From JAOABC01 sp041287495 (GTDB lineage Bacteria; Aquificota; Aquificia; Aquificales; Hydrogenothermaceae), in NCBI GenBank assembly GCA_041287495.1, contig JBEULE010000011.1:1-17925 (forward strand): DNA of 17,925 nt. Reading direction: 5' to 3'. Below, in pieces: positions 1 to 6,987 of the stretch. The translations under genes were made by a program, and so were the position numbers. Each line of letters starts with the position of its first letter. Positions within the stretch are counted from its first letter, which is position 1. The notes under the pieces are model-generated. The model made no database searches. It was not told the origin of the DNA and was given only the letters and a program-made list of their open reading frames with translations.

Positions 1-362
1 TTTCTTGATTGTGGAACCCATTCCCAAACTTTTTGAATAAACTTCTCTCTTCCAAGGTCAAATCTGCTTATACCTTTCTCTGATAACTGACGAACTACTA
101 CCCACTGGGTAGCTATACCTGCATGGTCAAACCCAGGAATCCACAGAACATTGTAACCTTTCATCCTCTTATATCTAACGATTATATCCTGCAAAGTCAT
201 ATTGAGAGAGTGTCCTATATGTAAGCTTCCTGTAACGTTTGGAGGTGGAATAACAACGGAGAAATACTCTCCATCTTCTTCTCTTGGACTAAAAATAGCT
301 GTTTTTAGATACTCTTTACTCCACTTCTCTTCTATCTCTATATGATTGTACTCTTTTAACAT
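1..362 (-). CDS. valS: Valyl-tRNA synthetase, N-terminal part (runs off window)
   Basis: Charges tRNA-Val with valine in the cytoplasm. About 120 N-terminal codons are in the window; the rest lies beyond base 1. The start of the class I synthetase fold is visible: PPPNVTGSLHIGH, carrying the HIGH ATP-binding signature near residues 46-52, then NMTLQDIIVRYKRMKGYNVL and PGFDHAGIATQ, which is the ValS pattern rather than IleS or LeuS. The ATG at 362-360 lies 3 bases after the argG stop. Its ribosome site (AGAGGTAAGAG) sits on the end of argG, so the two genes are probably cotranscribed and translationally linked. The editing domain, the KMSKS motif and the anticodon-binding region cannot be seen. 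Identity is firm for the part visible. Confidence 0.93.
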   Translation of the reverse strand, partial: MLKEYNHIEIEEKWSKEYLKTAIFSPREEDGEYFSVVIPPPNVTGSLHIGHSLNMTLQDIIVRYKRMKGYNVLWIPGFDHAGIATQWVVVRQLSEKGISRFDLGREKFIQKVWEWVPQSR

Positions 363-365
363 CTC

Positions 366-1565
366 TTACCTCTTATTTGCTCTTGCAAATACCTTAAGAG
401 GTAAAGCCCAAACTTTTGTAAAAGCTCCACCAGCTTTATGGTCAAAAGAGTCCTTTGGTGAGTATGTTGCAAGGTCTTCACTGTATAGTGAGTTAGGAGA
501 TTTTCTTCCGACTATAGTAAATTTACCTTTAAATAACTTAATCCTTACAGTTCCATTTACTACTTTTGCTATCTCGTTATTGAAAGCATCCATAGATTCT
601 CTAAGCTTAGAAAACCATAATCCTTCATAGACAACTTTTGCATAAGGATGAGATATATGTTCTTTTTTGTAATGATATGTAAATCTGTCTAAAACTATAC
701 TTTCTATCTCATCATAGGCTGATATAAGGATAAGTCCTGCCGGAGATTCATACACTTCCCTTGTTTTAATACCAACCAATCTATTTTCTACCATATCTAT
801 TCTACCAACTCCATGTTTTCCTGCTATCTCATTTAAATCCCAGATAAGTTGCCAAAGCTGATTGTACTCCTTACCGTTAAGTTTTATAGGTGTTCCTTCT
901 TTAAACTCTATTTCTATATACTCTGGAGTATCAGGTGCCTTATCAGGAGATACAGTTATCTCAAAAGCATCTTCCGGTGGTTCTGTCCAAGGGTCTTCCA
1001 ACGGACCTGCCTCTATTGCAACACCCCAGAGGTTTCTATCATAAGAGTAAGGTTTTTCCTTCGTTGCCTTTACAGGAATACCATGTTTTAATGCGTAATC
1101 AATCTCCTCTTCCCTTGATTTAAACTCCCACTCTCTCACCGGAGCCAAAACCTCTATATCCGGATCTAAAGCCCACACAGAAGCCTCAAACCTTACCTGG
1201 TCGTTTCCCTTTCCTGTAGAGCCGTGAGCTACATAGTGAGCTCCTTCTCTATGAGCTACTTCAACAAGTTTTTTCGCTATAAGTGGTCTTGACAATGAAG
1301 ATAAAAGTGTGTATTTCCCTTCATACAGAGCAGTTGCCCTCATTAAAGGAGTGCAGTACTCTCTGGCAAATTCTTCCTTTATATCATCTATAATAGCCTT
1401 TATTGCTCCGGCTTTCTTTGCCTTATCCTCAATCTCACCTAACTCCTCTCCCTGACCTATATCTGCCGTGTAGGTTATAACTTCAAACCCTCTATCTGTT
1501 AGCCATCTAACTATAACAGATGTGTCAAGTCCGCCTGAATATGCAAGAACAACTCTTTTCTTCAT
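366..1565 (-). CDS. argG: Argininosuccinate synthase
   Basis: Condenses citrulline and aspartate with ATP to give argininosuccinate, the penultimate step of arginine synthesis, in the cytosol. The 399-residue length is typical. The N-terminal ATP pyrophosphatase loop YSGGLDTS is at residues 9-16. The family motif HGSTGKGNDQVRFE follows near residue 115, and the tetramerisation domain fills the C-terminal half. The ATG at 1565 has a strong ribosome site (CTGGAGGT) about 5 bases upstream. It is the first gene of a minus-strand unit that continues into valS. It diverges from lpxC across 202 bases. No attenuator or ARG-box-like repeat was recognised. Confidence in the assignment is high. Confidence 0.97.
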   Translation of the reverse strand: MKKRVVLAYSGGLDTSVIVRWLTDRGFEVITYTADIGQGEELGEIEDKAKKAGAIKAIIDDIKEEFAREYCTPLMRATALYEGKYTLLSSLSRPLIAKKLVEVAHREGAHYVAHGSTGKGNDQVRFEASVWALDPDIEVLAPVREWEFKSREEEIDYALKHGIPVKATKEKPYSYDRNLWGVAIEAGPLEDPWTEPPEDAFEITVSPDKAPDTPEYIEIEFKEGTPIKLNGKEYNQLWQLIWDLNEIAGKHGVGRIDMVENRLVGIKTREVYESPAGLILISAYDEIESIVLDRFTYHYKKEHISHPYAKVVYEGLWFSKLRESMDAFNNEIAKVVNGTVRIKLFKGKFTIVGRKSPNSLYSEDLATYSPKDSFDHKAGGAFTKVWALPLKVFARANKR

Positions 1566-1610
1566 AATACCTCCAGTAAAATTACAAAATTTTAAAAATC
1601 ATAGAAAAAT

Positions 1611-1616
1611 ATTATA
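1611..1616 (-). promoter_or_regulatory. Putative -10 element for argG-valS
   Basis: A TATAAT hexamer on the minus strand lies 46 bases upstream of the argG ATG inside a very AT-rich stretch. No convincing -35 hexamer is present at 16-18 bases, so only the -10 is proposed. Confidence 0.3.
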
Positions 1617-1718
1617 TATTGAATTGATGGTAGAGTTTTAAGAAAATTTAATTTTTCAAATTTGCAAAAATAAAACAGATAACCTCTGAAATATCTATAT
1701 TTTAGGTTAAAATATTTT

Positions 1719-1735
1719 TGGCATAAATTTTGCAT
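1719..1735 (+). promoter_or_regulatory. Candidate sigma54 (RpoN) promoter of lpxC operon
   Basis: The sequence TGGCAT-AAATT-TTGCAT places the GG (1720-1721) and GC (1732-1733) dinucleotides exactly 12 bases apart. It matches the -24/-12 consensus TGGCAC-N5-TTGCW at nearly every key base. A start near 1745 would leave a leader of about 23 bases carrying the ribosome site TTAGGAGAT. Two TAACCTCT copies (1680-1687 and 1746-1753) and an inverted AGGTTA (1704-1709) flank it. The alternative is a sigma70 -10 (CATAAT, 1733-1738) without a good -35. AT-rich DNA can yield such matches by chance. Confidence 0.42.
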
Positions 1736-1767
1736 AATTAAAACTTAACCTCTTTTAGGAGATTAGG

Positions 1768-2667
1768 ATGATATGCCAATTTCAAAGGACTATAAAGAAT
1801 CCGATTAAGATAGAAGGAGTTGGATTACACTCCGGAGAAAATACGACTTTATATCTAATTCCAGCAAAAGAAAACGAAGGAATAAAATTTATAAAAGATG
1901 GTGTTATCATACCAGCTCACATAGACAATGCCCATAGTTTTGAATACTCTACTACACTACACAAAGATGGTAAAACTATAAGAACTGTTGAACATCTTAT
2001 GGCAGCACTTTACTTTACAGGAATAGATAATATAACAATAGAGATAACACAAGGGGAAGAGTTACCTATCTTAGATGGTAGCAGTAAAGTTTTCGTAGAG
2101 AAGATAAAAGAAGCCGGAATTGTCTCCCTTTCCTGCGAAAAAATATATGCGGTAATAGAAGAACCTATAGAAGTATCCCAAGAAGACAAATTTATAAAAG
2201 CAAAACCATCAAAAAAACTTAAAGTGACATATCAAGCTAATTACAATAACGGTATTATAGGAAACAAAAAGTTTGAATATATTCCAGAAAATATAGACTC
2301 TTTCAAAGGAATATACACAGCAAGGACATACTGCTTTTTGGAAGAAGTAGAATATCTAAGAAGTAAAGGACTTGCAAAAGGTGGTTCCTTAGAAAATGCT
2401 GTTGTTTTTGATAGAGATAAAGTTTTAAACAAAGAAGGATTAAGATTTGAAGATGAACCTATAAGGCATAAAACATTAGATTTAATAGGAGACCTGTATC
2501 TATTAGGTTATCCGATAATAGGAGAAATATTTTCCTTCAAAGGTGGTCATAAATTAAATGCAGAGTTTGTAAAATCTCTTATAAATCAAGGTGCTTACTC
2601 TCTAAAACAAGCATCAGAGATTATAGAGACGATGAATCCAGACTGTTTTTATGACAAAGTTTATTGA
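1768..2667 (+). CDS. lpxC: UDP-3-O-acyl-N-acetylglucosamine deacetylase
   Basis: Zinc-dependent deacetylase that carries out the committed step of lipid A synthesis; its presence shows that the organism makes LPS. The protein has 299 residues, normal for the family. The N-terminus QRTIKNPIKIEGVGLHSG is diagnostic. The catalytic glutamate and first zinc histidine are E75-H76 in TVEHLMAAL. The other zinc ligands are H234 and D238 in RHKTLDLIGDLY, and the general-acid histidine is H261 in GGHKLNAEF. The ATG at 1768 follows AGGAG (1757-1761) at a good distance. It is the first gene of a plus-strand unit with the thioredoxin-fold gene and two tiny ORFs. A possible sigma54 promoter precedes it. Confidence 0.97.
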   Translation: MICQFQRTIKNPIKIEGVGLHSGENTTLYLIPAKENEGIKFIKDGVIIPAHIDNAHSFEYSTTLHKDGKTIRTVEHLMAALYFTGIDNITIEITQGEELPILDGSSKVFVEKIKEAGIVSLSCEKIYAVIEEPIEVSQEDKFIKAKPSKKLKVTYQANYNNGIIGNKKFEYIPENIDSFKGIYTARTYCFLEEVEYLRSKGLAKGGSLENAVVFDRDKVLNKEGLRFEDEPIRHKTLDLIGDLYLLGYPIIGEIFSFKGGHKLNAEFVKSLINQGAYSLKQASEIIETMNPDCFYDKVY

Positions 2668-2725
2668 TATCTTCAACAATTTCGTCTATTGTTTAAATAA
2701 CAATTTTAAAAATCGGAGTTTTAAT

Positions 2726-3211
2726 ATGAAAAAATTTTTATTTGCTACCATTCTTTCCATATCTTCTCTCGTATTCGCAACAGAGTTAATTGGAGATAAA
2801 TTTAAAGATTTCTATGGCAAAGACGAATCAGGGAAGATATTTAAGTTATCAGATATAGCAGGAAAAGGAAAACCTGTTGTCATAGTATTTTGGGCTATAG
2901 GGGATGTAGACACATATAAAGTTCTACCTCATATAAACAGTTTGTATGATAGATACAAAGATAAAGTTATTTTTATAGCACCTTTACTTAGTAAATCCGA
3001 TGATAAGGAAGTTAAAGAAGCTAAAAAAATGATACCTTTAAAACTTCCGGTATGGCTTGCCGGCACAGATTCAATAAAAGCTTACGATATAGAAAAAGTA
3101 GATGTTCCTTATATAGTTTTTATATCCAAAGACGGTAAAGTTGTTAACATAATAAAAACAGCAAGAGATGTAAATCAAATAGAGAAGAATATAAAAGAGA
3201 TTATAAAATGA
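2726..3211 (+). CDS. Secreted thioredoxin-fold (TlpA/AhpC-like) protein lacking cysteines
   Basis: A 161-residue protein with a signal peptide (MKKFLFATILSISSLVFA, residues 1-18), so periplasmic or exported. The mature part follows the TlpA/redoxin pattern: a first strand and loop DKFKDFYGKDESGKIFKLSDIAGK, the core strand PVVIVFWA (50-57), and the conserved cis-proline strand VDVPYIVFISKDGKVV (P128). Where TlpA-type proteins have WCxxC, this one reads WAIGDVDTYK (56-65). There is no cysteine anywhere in the protein, so ordinary disulfide exchange is ruled out. The chosen ATG (2726) has CGGAG 7 bases upstream; an earlier ATG at 2651 would overlap lpxC and bury the signal peptide. The stop overlaps the next start (ATGA). 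A binding, chaperone or structural role is possible, but no function can be assigned. Confidence 0.8.
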   Translation: MKKFLFATILSISSLVFATELIGDKFKDFYGKDESGKIFKLSDIAGKGKPVVIVFWAIGDVDTYKVLPHINSLYDRYKDKVIFIAPLLSKSDDKEVKEAKKMIPLKLPVWLAGTDSIKAYDIEKVDVPYIVFISKDGKVVNIIKTARDVNQIEKNIKEIIK

Positions 3212-3360
3212 GTGAGCCTATCCAGTTAAAAGTGATTCTTCCGGATGTAGATCTATCTAATACAGATGAAGAAACTGTAAGTAAATTATTTATAGAAGAA
3301 ATGAAAAAGTTAGATTACTTACCAACAGATAACTATGTAGCACTTAGAGATAAAAAATGA
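3208..3360 (+). CDS. Small hypothetical protein, 50 aa
   Basis: ATG overlaps the stop of the thioredoxin-fold gene (ATGA at 3208-3211), and its own stop overlaps the following ATG in the same way. The product (starts MSEPIQLKVILP, ends YVALRDKK) is acidic, lacks cysteine, signal peptide and membrane segments, and probably forms one beta strand followed by a helix (DEETVSKLFIEEMKKLDYL). I do not recognise the family. Coding status rests on the tight coupling at both ends and a sensible amino-acid composition. It may work with its neighbours, but nothing in the sequence says how. Confidence 0.6.
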   Translation: MSEPIQLKVILPDVDLSNTDEETVSKLFIEEMKKLDYLPTDNYVALRDKK

Positions 3361-3476
3361 GTAATATAAGGGCAAAGAGAATATCATCTCAAGAAGACGT
3401 AGAAATTTATGCCTTTTCTCAAACAATCAAAGAAAATTCAAAAGTTTACACCGTTGTCCTTATGAAAATAGTTTAA
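3357..3476 (+). CDS. Small hypothetical protein, 39 aa
   Basis: Starts at an ATG sharing ATGA with the preceding 50-codon ORF and ends at TAA (3474-3476). The product (begins MSNIRAKRIS, ends TVVLMKIV) is basic at its start and has a hydrophobic tail. It is too short for a domain call and no family is recognised. Its last 17 bases overlap the 3' end of rdgB on the opposite strand, so the two operons converge tail to tail. Support is positional only. It could be the truncated front of a longer ancestral gene cut by the rdgB boundary. Confidence 0.42.
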   Translation: MSNIRAKRISSQEDVEIYAFSQTIKENSKVYTVVLMKIV

Positions 3477-4077
3477 GTAGCTTTTCTTTCAGTTTATAGA
3501 AAGCTTTACCCCTATGACTTATCTTGTTCTTTTCTTCTACTGTTAACTGTGCCATTGTTCTATCAAAACCTAAAGGTCTAAAAATAGGGTCGTATCCAAA
3601 TCCCATGCTACCTACCGGTTTATCTGTTATTTCTCCTTCACAGACACCTTCAGAGAATATACCAAATCCTTCCGGAGAGTAAAACGCAACAACACTAACA
3701 TATCTTGCAGATCTATTTTTCTCATTCTCCATAAGTTTTAAAACTTTCTGAATATTCTTTTCATCCTTACTTAGACTTTCTATATCAAATTTCCCACCAA
3801 ACTCTATACCATAAAATCTTGCCGAATATACACCAGGATAACCATTTAAGGCATCTACCACAAGACCGCTATCTTCAGCCAAAACAGGCATATTGTAGTA
3901 TAGAGCATACTCTTTTGCTTTCTTAATAGCATTTTCCAGAAAAGTTTCCCTATCTTCTTCTACTTCTATTCTGTTTTCAAAATCTTTTAAAGACAAAATC
4001 TCTATATCTATTCCTTCAAATAATTTTTTTAACTCTCTTATTTTTCCTTCATTTGTTGTTGCCAGGAGGATTTGCAT
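3460..4077 (-). CDS. rdgB: XTP/dITP diphosphatase (HAM1/RdgB family)
   Basis: Hydrolyses non-canonical purine triphosphates (ITP, dITP, XTP) to monophosphates and pyrophosphate, keeping deaminated bases out of DNA and RNA. At 205 residues it is full length. Family motifs are in order: the phosphate-binding ATTNEGKIRELK (6-17), the acidic AEDSGLVVDAL (67-77), FGYDPIF (160-166) and the base-specificity SHRGKA (187-192). The ATG at 4077 lies inside the end of the preceding six-cysteine gene (29-base overlap) with GAGG about 8 bases upstream. It is the last gene of the yebC-ruvC operon, a fitting place next to a recombination/repair nuclease. Its 3' end overlaps a 39-codon ORF on the plus strand. 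Confidence 0.96.
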   Translation of the reverse strand: MQILLATTNEGKIRELKKLFEGIDIEILSLKDFENRIEVEEDRETFLENAIKKAKEYALYYNMPVLAEDSGLVVDALNGYPGVYSARFYGIEFGGKFDIESLSKDEKNIQKVLKLMENEKNRSARYVSVVAFYSPEGFGIFSEGVCEGEITDKPVGSMGFGYDPIFRPLGFDRTMAQLTVEEKNKISHRGKAFYKLKEKLLKLFS

Positions 4078-4366
4078 TTTTACTTTCCTCTTTTTCTAGT
4101 TTAGAAGGACATACAACTGCCATAAACTCATCTTTTGACATCTTTTTTATACCGGCTTTCTTGTTTTCACAGGAACTTCTACATATAGAAGCCAATTTTT
4201 CACTACTTTTTAATCCAACAGAGTTTATCAGTGATTTCATAGCATTATATCCATCATCACAGTTATTTATATCATAGCAACTGTCATAAACATTAAACAT
4301 ACCTTCACAAGTCTGTGAAAAACTGTATCCGTATAAAACCATCAAAATCAAAAATATTCTCTTCAT
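4049..4366 (-). CDS. Small secreted protein with six cysteines
   Basis: A 105-residue protein with a clear signal peptide (MKRIFLILMVLYGYSFSQ, cleavage near residue 18). The mature part of about 87 residues has exactly six cysteines (C20, C30, C36, C62, C66, C86), which could form three disulfides or bind a metal or cofactor. No CxxCH haem site is present. The C-terminal tail (KLEKEESKNANPPGNNK) is charged and probably disordered. The ATG overlaps the ruvC stop by 4 bases, and its end overlaps rdgB, so it is cotranscribed with cytosolic nucleic-acid enzymes although it is itself exported. I do not recognise the family. The reading frame is well supported; the function is unknown. Confidence 0.72.
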   Translation of the reverse strand: MKRIFLILMVLYGYSFSQTCEGMFNVYDSCYDINNCDDGYNAMKSLINSVGLKSSEKLASICRSSCENKKAGIKKMSKDEFMAVVCPSKLEKEESKNANPPGNNK

Positions 4367-4821
4367 ACTTTCACCTGCATAGTGTATGTATGTAATATAG
4401 CAACAGCATCTGCAATATCATAACTGTCTAAATTTAGTTTGTATAAACTGTTTACCATATAAAGCACTTCTTCCTTTGATGCCCTTCCATATCCGGTTAT
4501 ACACACTTTAACCTCTGCCGGTGTAAACTCTTCTACTTCTATATTAAAAGCTTGACAGGTAAGAAGTATAACTCCCCTTATTTCACCAAGTTTTATAAGG
4601 GTTTGAGCATTTACACTATAAAAAGGTTTCTCCAATAAAACTTTATCAGGCTTAAATTCCTCCAAAAGTTTATTTAATTCTCTATATAGATATAGAAGTG
4701 GATCTCTCTTCTTTTTTAAATCTACTATACCAGTTTCTAATATGGATAGTTTATCATCCTTACAGTCTGCAACTGCATATCCAGTTTTACTACTTGACGG
4801 ATCAAAAGATAACAGTCTCAA
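4363..4821 (-). CDS. ruvC: Crossover junction endodeoxyribonuclease RuvC
   Basis: Resolves Holliday junctions by paired nicks, working with RuvAB in recombination repair. The RNase H-like fold carries the expected acidic residues: D7 (SFDPS), E64 (LLEKPFY), and D135 and D138 (YDIADAVA). The region from residue 70 to 113 (NAQTLIKLGEIRGV to TGYGRASKEEV) matches the family. At 152 residues it is a little shorter than the usual 165-175. The start is a TTG that follows the yebC stop directly (TAG then TTG), with GGAGG just upstream inside yebC; no ATG is available before the catalytic D7. The yebC-ruvC order is common in bacteria. ruvA and ruvB are not in the window. Confidence 0.94.
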   Translation of the reverse strand: MRLLSFDPSSSKTGYAVADCKDDKLSILETGIVDLKKKRDPLLYLYRELNKLLEEFKPDKVLLEKPFYSVNAQTLIKLGEIRGVILLTCQAFNIEVEEFTPAEVKVCITGYGRASKEEVLYMVNSLYKLNLDSYDIADAVAILHTYTMQVKV

Positions 4822-5577
4822 CTATCCTCCAACTTTTTCAAGTATATTTTCTGGAATATCAAAGTTTGCATAAACTTTTTGAACATCATCATTATCTTCA
4901 AGAGCATCAAGAAGTTTCATAAGCTTTGTAGCTGTTTCTTCATTTGTTACCTGAACAGTAGTAGTAGGAATTTTTGTAATCTCTGCCTTTGATATAGGTA
5001 TACCCATTTTTTCAAGGTTTTCTTTAACTGTATATAGGTCTGCCGGTGCTGTTCTTATCTCATAGTAATCTTGGTCTTCTGTTAATACATCTTCCGCTCC
5101 AGCTTCTATGGCTTTCTCAAATATCTCTTCTTCAGATACAGCTGATTTTTCAACATTTATAACACCTTTATCTTCAAAAAGGAAAGATACACATCCAGAT
5201 GTACCTAAATTGCCACCATATTTTGAGAAGATATGTCTTATCTCAGCTGTTGTTCTATTTCTGTTGTCTGTCATAGCTTCTACTATAACTGCAACTCCCT
5301 CTGGACCGTATCCTTCATACTGAACTTCCTCATAGTTTACACCTTCTAACTCTCCGGTTCCTCTTTTAATTGCTCTCTCTATATTTTCAGAAGGCATATT
5401 AACTTCTTTTGCTTTCTCTATAGCTATTCTTAATCTTGGATTTGCTTCCGGATCACCACCTCCAAGTCTTGCTGCAACTGTTATTTCTCTTATTATCTTT
5501 GTAAATATCTTTCCTCTCTGAGCATCAGCTTTAGCTTTCTTATTTTTAATATTATGCCATCTACTGTGTCCTGCCAT
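4822..5577 (-). CDS. yebC: YebC/PmpR family regulatory or translation-associated protein
   Basis: Cytosolic protein of the TACO1/YebC family, described in the literature both as a DNA-binding regulator and as a ribosome-associated factor that helps polyproline translation; the sequence does not decide between them. It has 251 residues, full length. The invariant N-terminus MAGHSRWHNIKNKKAKAD is present, then RGKIFTKIIREI, GGGDPEANPRLR, MPSENIERAIKRGTGE and NRNRTTAEIRHIFSKYGG. It is the first gene of yebC-ruvC-(six-Cys protein)-rdgB; the ruvC start abuts its stop. The ATG at 5577 is preceded by GGAGG. Confidence 0.96.
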   Translation of the reverse strand: MAGHSRWHNIKNKKAKADAQRGKIFTKIIREITVAARLGGGDPEANPRLRIAIEKAKEVNMPSENIERAIKRGTGELEGVNYEEVQYEGYGPEGVAVIVEAMTDNRNRTTAEIRHIFSKYGGNLGTSGCVSFLFEDKGVINVEKSAVSEEEIFEKAIEAGAEDVLTEDQDYYEIRTAPADLYTVKENLEKMGIPISKAEITKIPTTTVQVTNEETATKLMKLLDALEDNDDVQKVYANFDIPENILEKVGG

Positions 5578-5610
5578 AAAAAAACCTCCGTAAATATTAG
5601 GTATTTTATA

Positions 5611-5640
5611 ATTTTACCACAAAGCACTTGATTTTTTCAG
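5611..5640 (-). promoter_or_regulatory. Putative promoter of the yebC operon (extended -10)
   Basis: Read on the minus strand: CTGAAA (5635-5640), an 18-base spacer ending in TGG, then TAAAAT (5611-5616). The TGG plus TAAAAT forms an extended -10, the same style as upstream of purF and the ABC ATPase. It lies about 34 bases before the ATG. The -35 match is weak. Confidence 0.35.
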
Positions 5641-5656
5641 ATAACATTTATATAAT
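5628..5656 (+). promoter_or_regulatory. Promoter of tRNA-Gly
   Basis: TTGATT (5628-5633), exactly 17 bases, then a perfect TATAAT (5651-5656). The predicted start near 5663 is about 9 bases before the tRNA. The site overlaps the yebC promoter region on the other strand. Confidence 0.7.
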
Positions 5657-5671
5657 ATTTATCCTGAATAC

Positions 5672-5744
5672 GCGAGAGTAGCTCAGTTGGTAGAGCACAA
5701 CCTTGCCAAGGTTGGGGTCGCGGGTTCGAGTCCCGTCTCTCGCT
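5672..5744 (+). tRNA. tRNA-Gly (anticodon GCC)
   Basis: A 73-base cloverleaf. The acceptor stem GCGAGAG pairs with CTCTCGC (5737-5743) and the discriminator is U. The D arm is GCTC...GAGC. The anticodon stem CAACC/GGTTG encloses TTGCCAA, giving anticodon GCC. The T arm is CGCGGGTTCGAGTCCCG. The U at the discriminator position agrees with bacterial tRNA-Gly. The 3' CCA is not encoded and must be added by the nucleotidyltransferase. One base separates it from the stop codon of the convergent CNNM-family gene. Confidence 0.97.
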
Positions 5745-5745
5745 C

Positions 5746-6987
5746 TCATCTCTTAATTATCATAACCTCCATAATTCTTCTTTTTTCTACTTTGAGAACT
5801 TGGAAATCGTAACCATCTATTGTTACAGTTTCTCCTCTTCTTGGCATTCTACCAAGTATATAGACTATCATCCCATTTACAGTTTCAAATGGGCCCTCCG
5901 GAAGTTTTATATCCAGTATAGATTCTAACTCTTTTATCTCCATTCTCCCATCAACTATAAATTTATCTAAAGTTTGGCTTTTTATCATCTGTCTCTCTTT
6001 TTTGGTAAAATCATCTCTTATCTGACCTACTATCTCCTCCAACACATCCCTAAGTGTTATTGTTCCCATAGTAGCTCCTCTCTCATCAACAACAACAGCA
6101 ATATGGTCTTTATATGTTTTGAATCCTTTTAGGACATTAGGTAAAGTTGCGAATTCAGGAATATATCTAATTCCTTTCATATACATTGTTATAGGATCAT
6201 CTATCTCTGCACTTATCAGATCATAAACTCTTACAAATCCAACTATCTGATCTATCCTCTTTCTATAAACGGGAAGTCTTGAAAATCCGGTTTCTTTAAA
6301 AACAGGAATGATATCACACACTTTTTTATCATCAGAAACAGCAACAACCTCTGACAAAGGTAAAACTATCTCTGATATTCTCCTTTCATTAAATATCAGT
6401 ATGTTTGAGATAATCCTCCTTTCTAACTCATCTAAATCTTCTATATTTTCTGAAACTAAAAGGTGAAGAATCTCTTCTCGTGTATAAACATTCTCAGATG
6501 TAGGTTTTATTCTAAAAAAGAAAAATACTATCTTGTTTACAAGATTTGAGAAAATTAAAATTGGATAGAAAGCTTTCCTAAAAAACTCTAAAAATGGCAC
6601 TATATAGACGATAAGTTTATCGGCATAGTGTTGAAAGATACTTTTTGGTATTATCTCTCCAAAAAGAAGTGTAAGGATAATTAAACTCTCTGCAAAAATT
6701 TCCTCTTTTCCTTTCATAAATGGAATAAAGTAGGATACTTCATATAAAAGTGTTACGTATGTAACAGTAGCTATAACTATACTTAAAATAGTGCCTATCA
6801 ATCCTACAGATATATATTCAGCGTAATGTTTTTGAAGCAATGTGTATGTTTTTAATGCTTTTTTATCACCTTTTTTTGCAGTATATTTTAGTTTTGATCT
6901 GTTTGCAGAAAATAAGGCTATCTCGGAACCGGAAAAAAGTCCTTCCATAAATATAAAAAACAGTATAGTCACTATATAACTTATCAA
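5746..6987 (-). CDS. CNNM/CBS/CorC-HlyC family membrane protein (second of tandem pair)
   Basis: Integral membrane protein of the CNNM (DUF21) family, whose members are linked to magnesium and divalent cation export (CorB/CorC) and were long labelled hemolysin-like. 413 residues. The N-terminal CNNM domain (about 1-165) has several hydrophobic helices, the GSEIALFSANRSKLK segment (20-34) and the conserved GEIIPK signature (110-115). A CBS pair follows (about 205-325), including GFSRLPVYRKRIDQIVGFV and AVVVDERGATMGTITLRDVLEEIVG. The CorC_HlyC domain ends the protein (about 335-412, with VDGRMEIKEL and MPRRGETVTIDGYDFQVL). Its ATG overlaps the stop of its upstream paralogue by 4 bases. Transport direction and substrate cannot be read from sequence. 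Confidence 0.9.
   Translation of the reverse strand: MISYIVTILFFIFMEGLFSGSEIALFSANRSKLKYTAKKGDKKALKTYTLLQKHYAEYISVGLIGTILSIVIATVTYVTLLYEVSYFIPFMKGKEEIFAESLIILTLLFGEIIPKSIFQHYADKLIVYIVPFLEFFRKAFYPILIFSNLVNKIVFFFFRIKPTSENVYTREEILHLLVSENIEDLDELERRIISNILIFNERRISEIVLPLSEVVAVSDDKKVCDIIPVFKETGFSRLPVYRKRIDQIVGFVRVYDLISAEIDDPITMYMKGIRYIPEFATLPNVLKGFKTYKDHIAVVVDERGATMGTITLRDVLEEIVGQIRDDFTKKERQMIKSQTLDKFIVDGRMEIKELESILDIKLPEGPFETVNGMIVYILGRMPRRGETVTIDGYDFQVLKVEKRRIMEVMIIKR

Noticed and set aside
346..630. A 94-codon plus-strand reading frame over argG
   Set aside because: It lies antisense to the strongly conserved argG frame and has no ribosome site or recognisable protein features.
2651..2725. An upstream ATG for the thioredoxin-fold protein
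   Set aside because: It overlaps the end of lpxC and lacks a ribosome site, while the ATG at 2726 has GGAG and begins a clean signal peptide.
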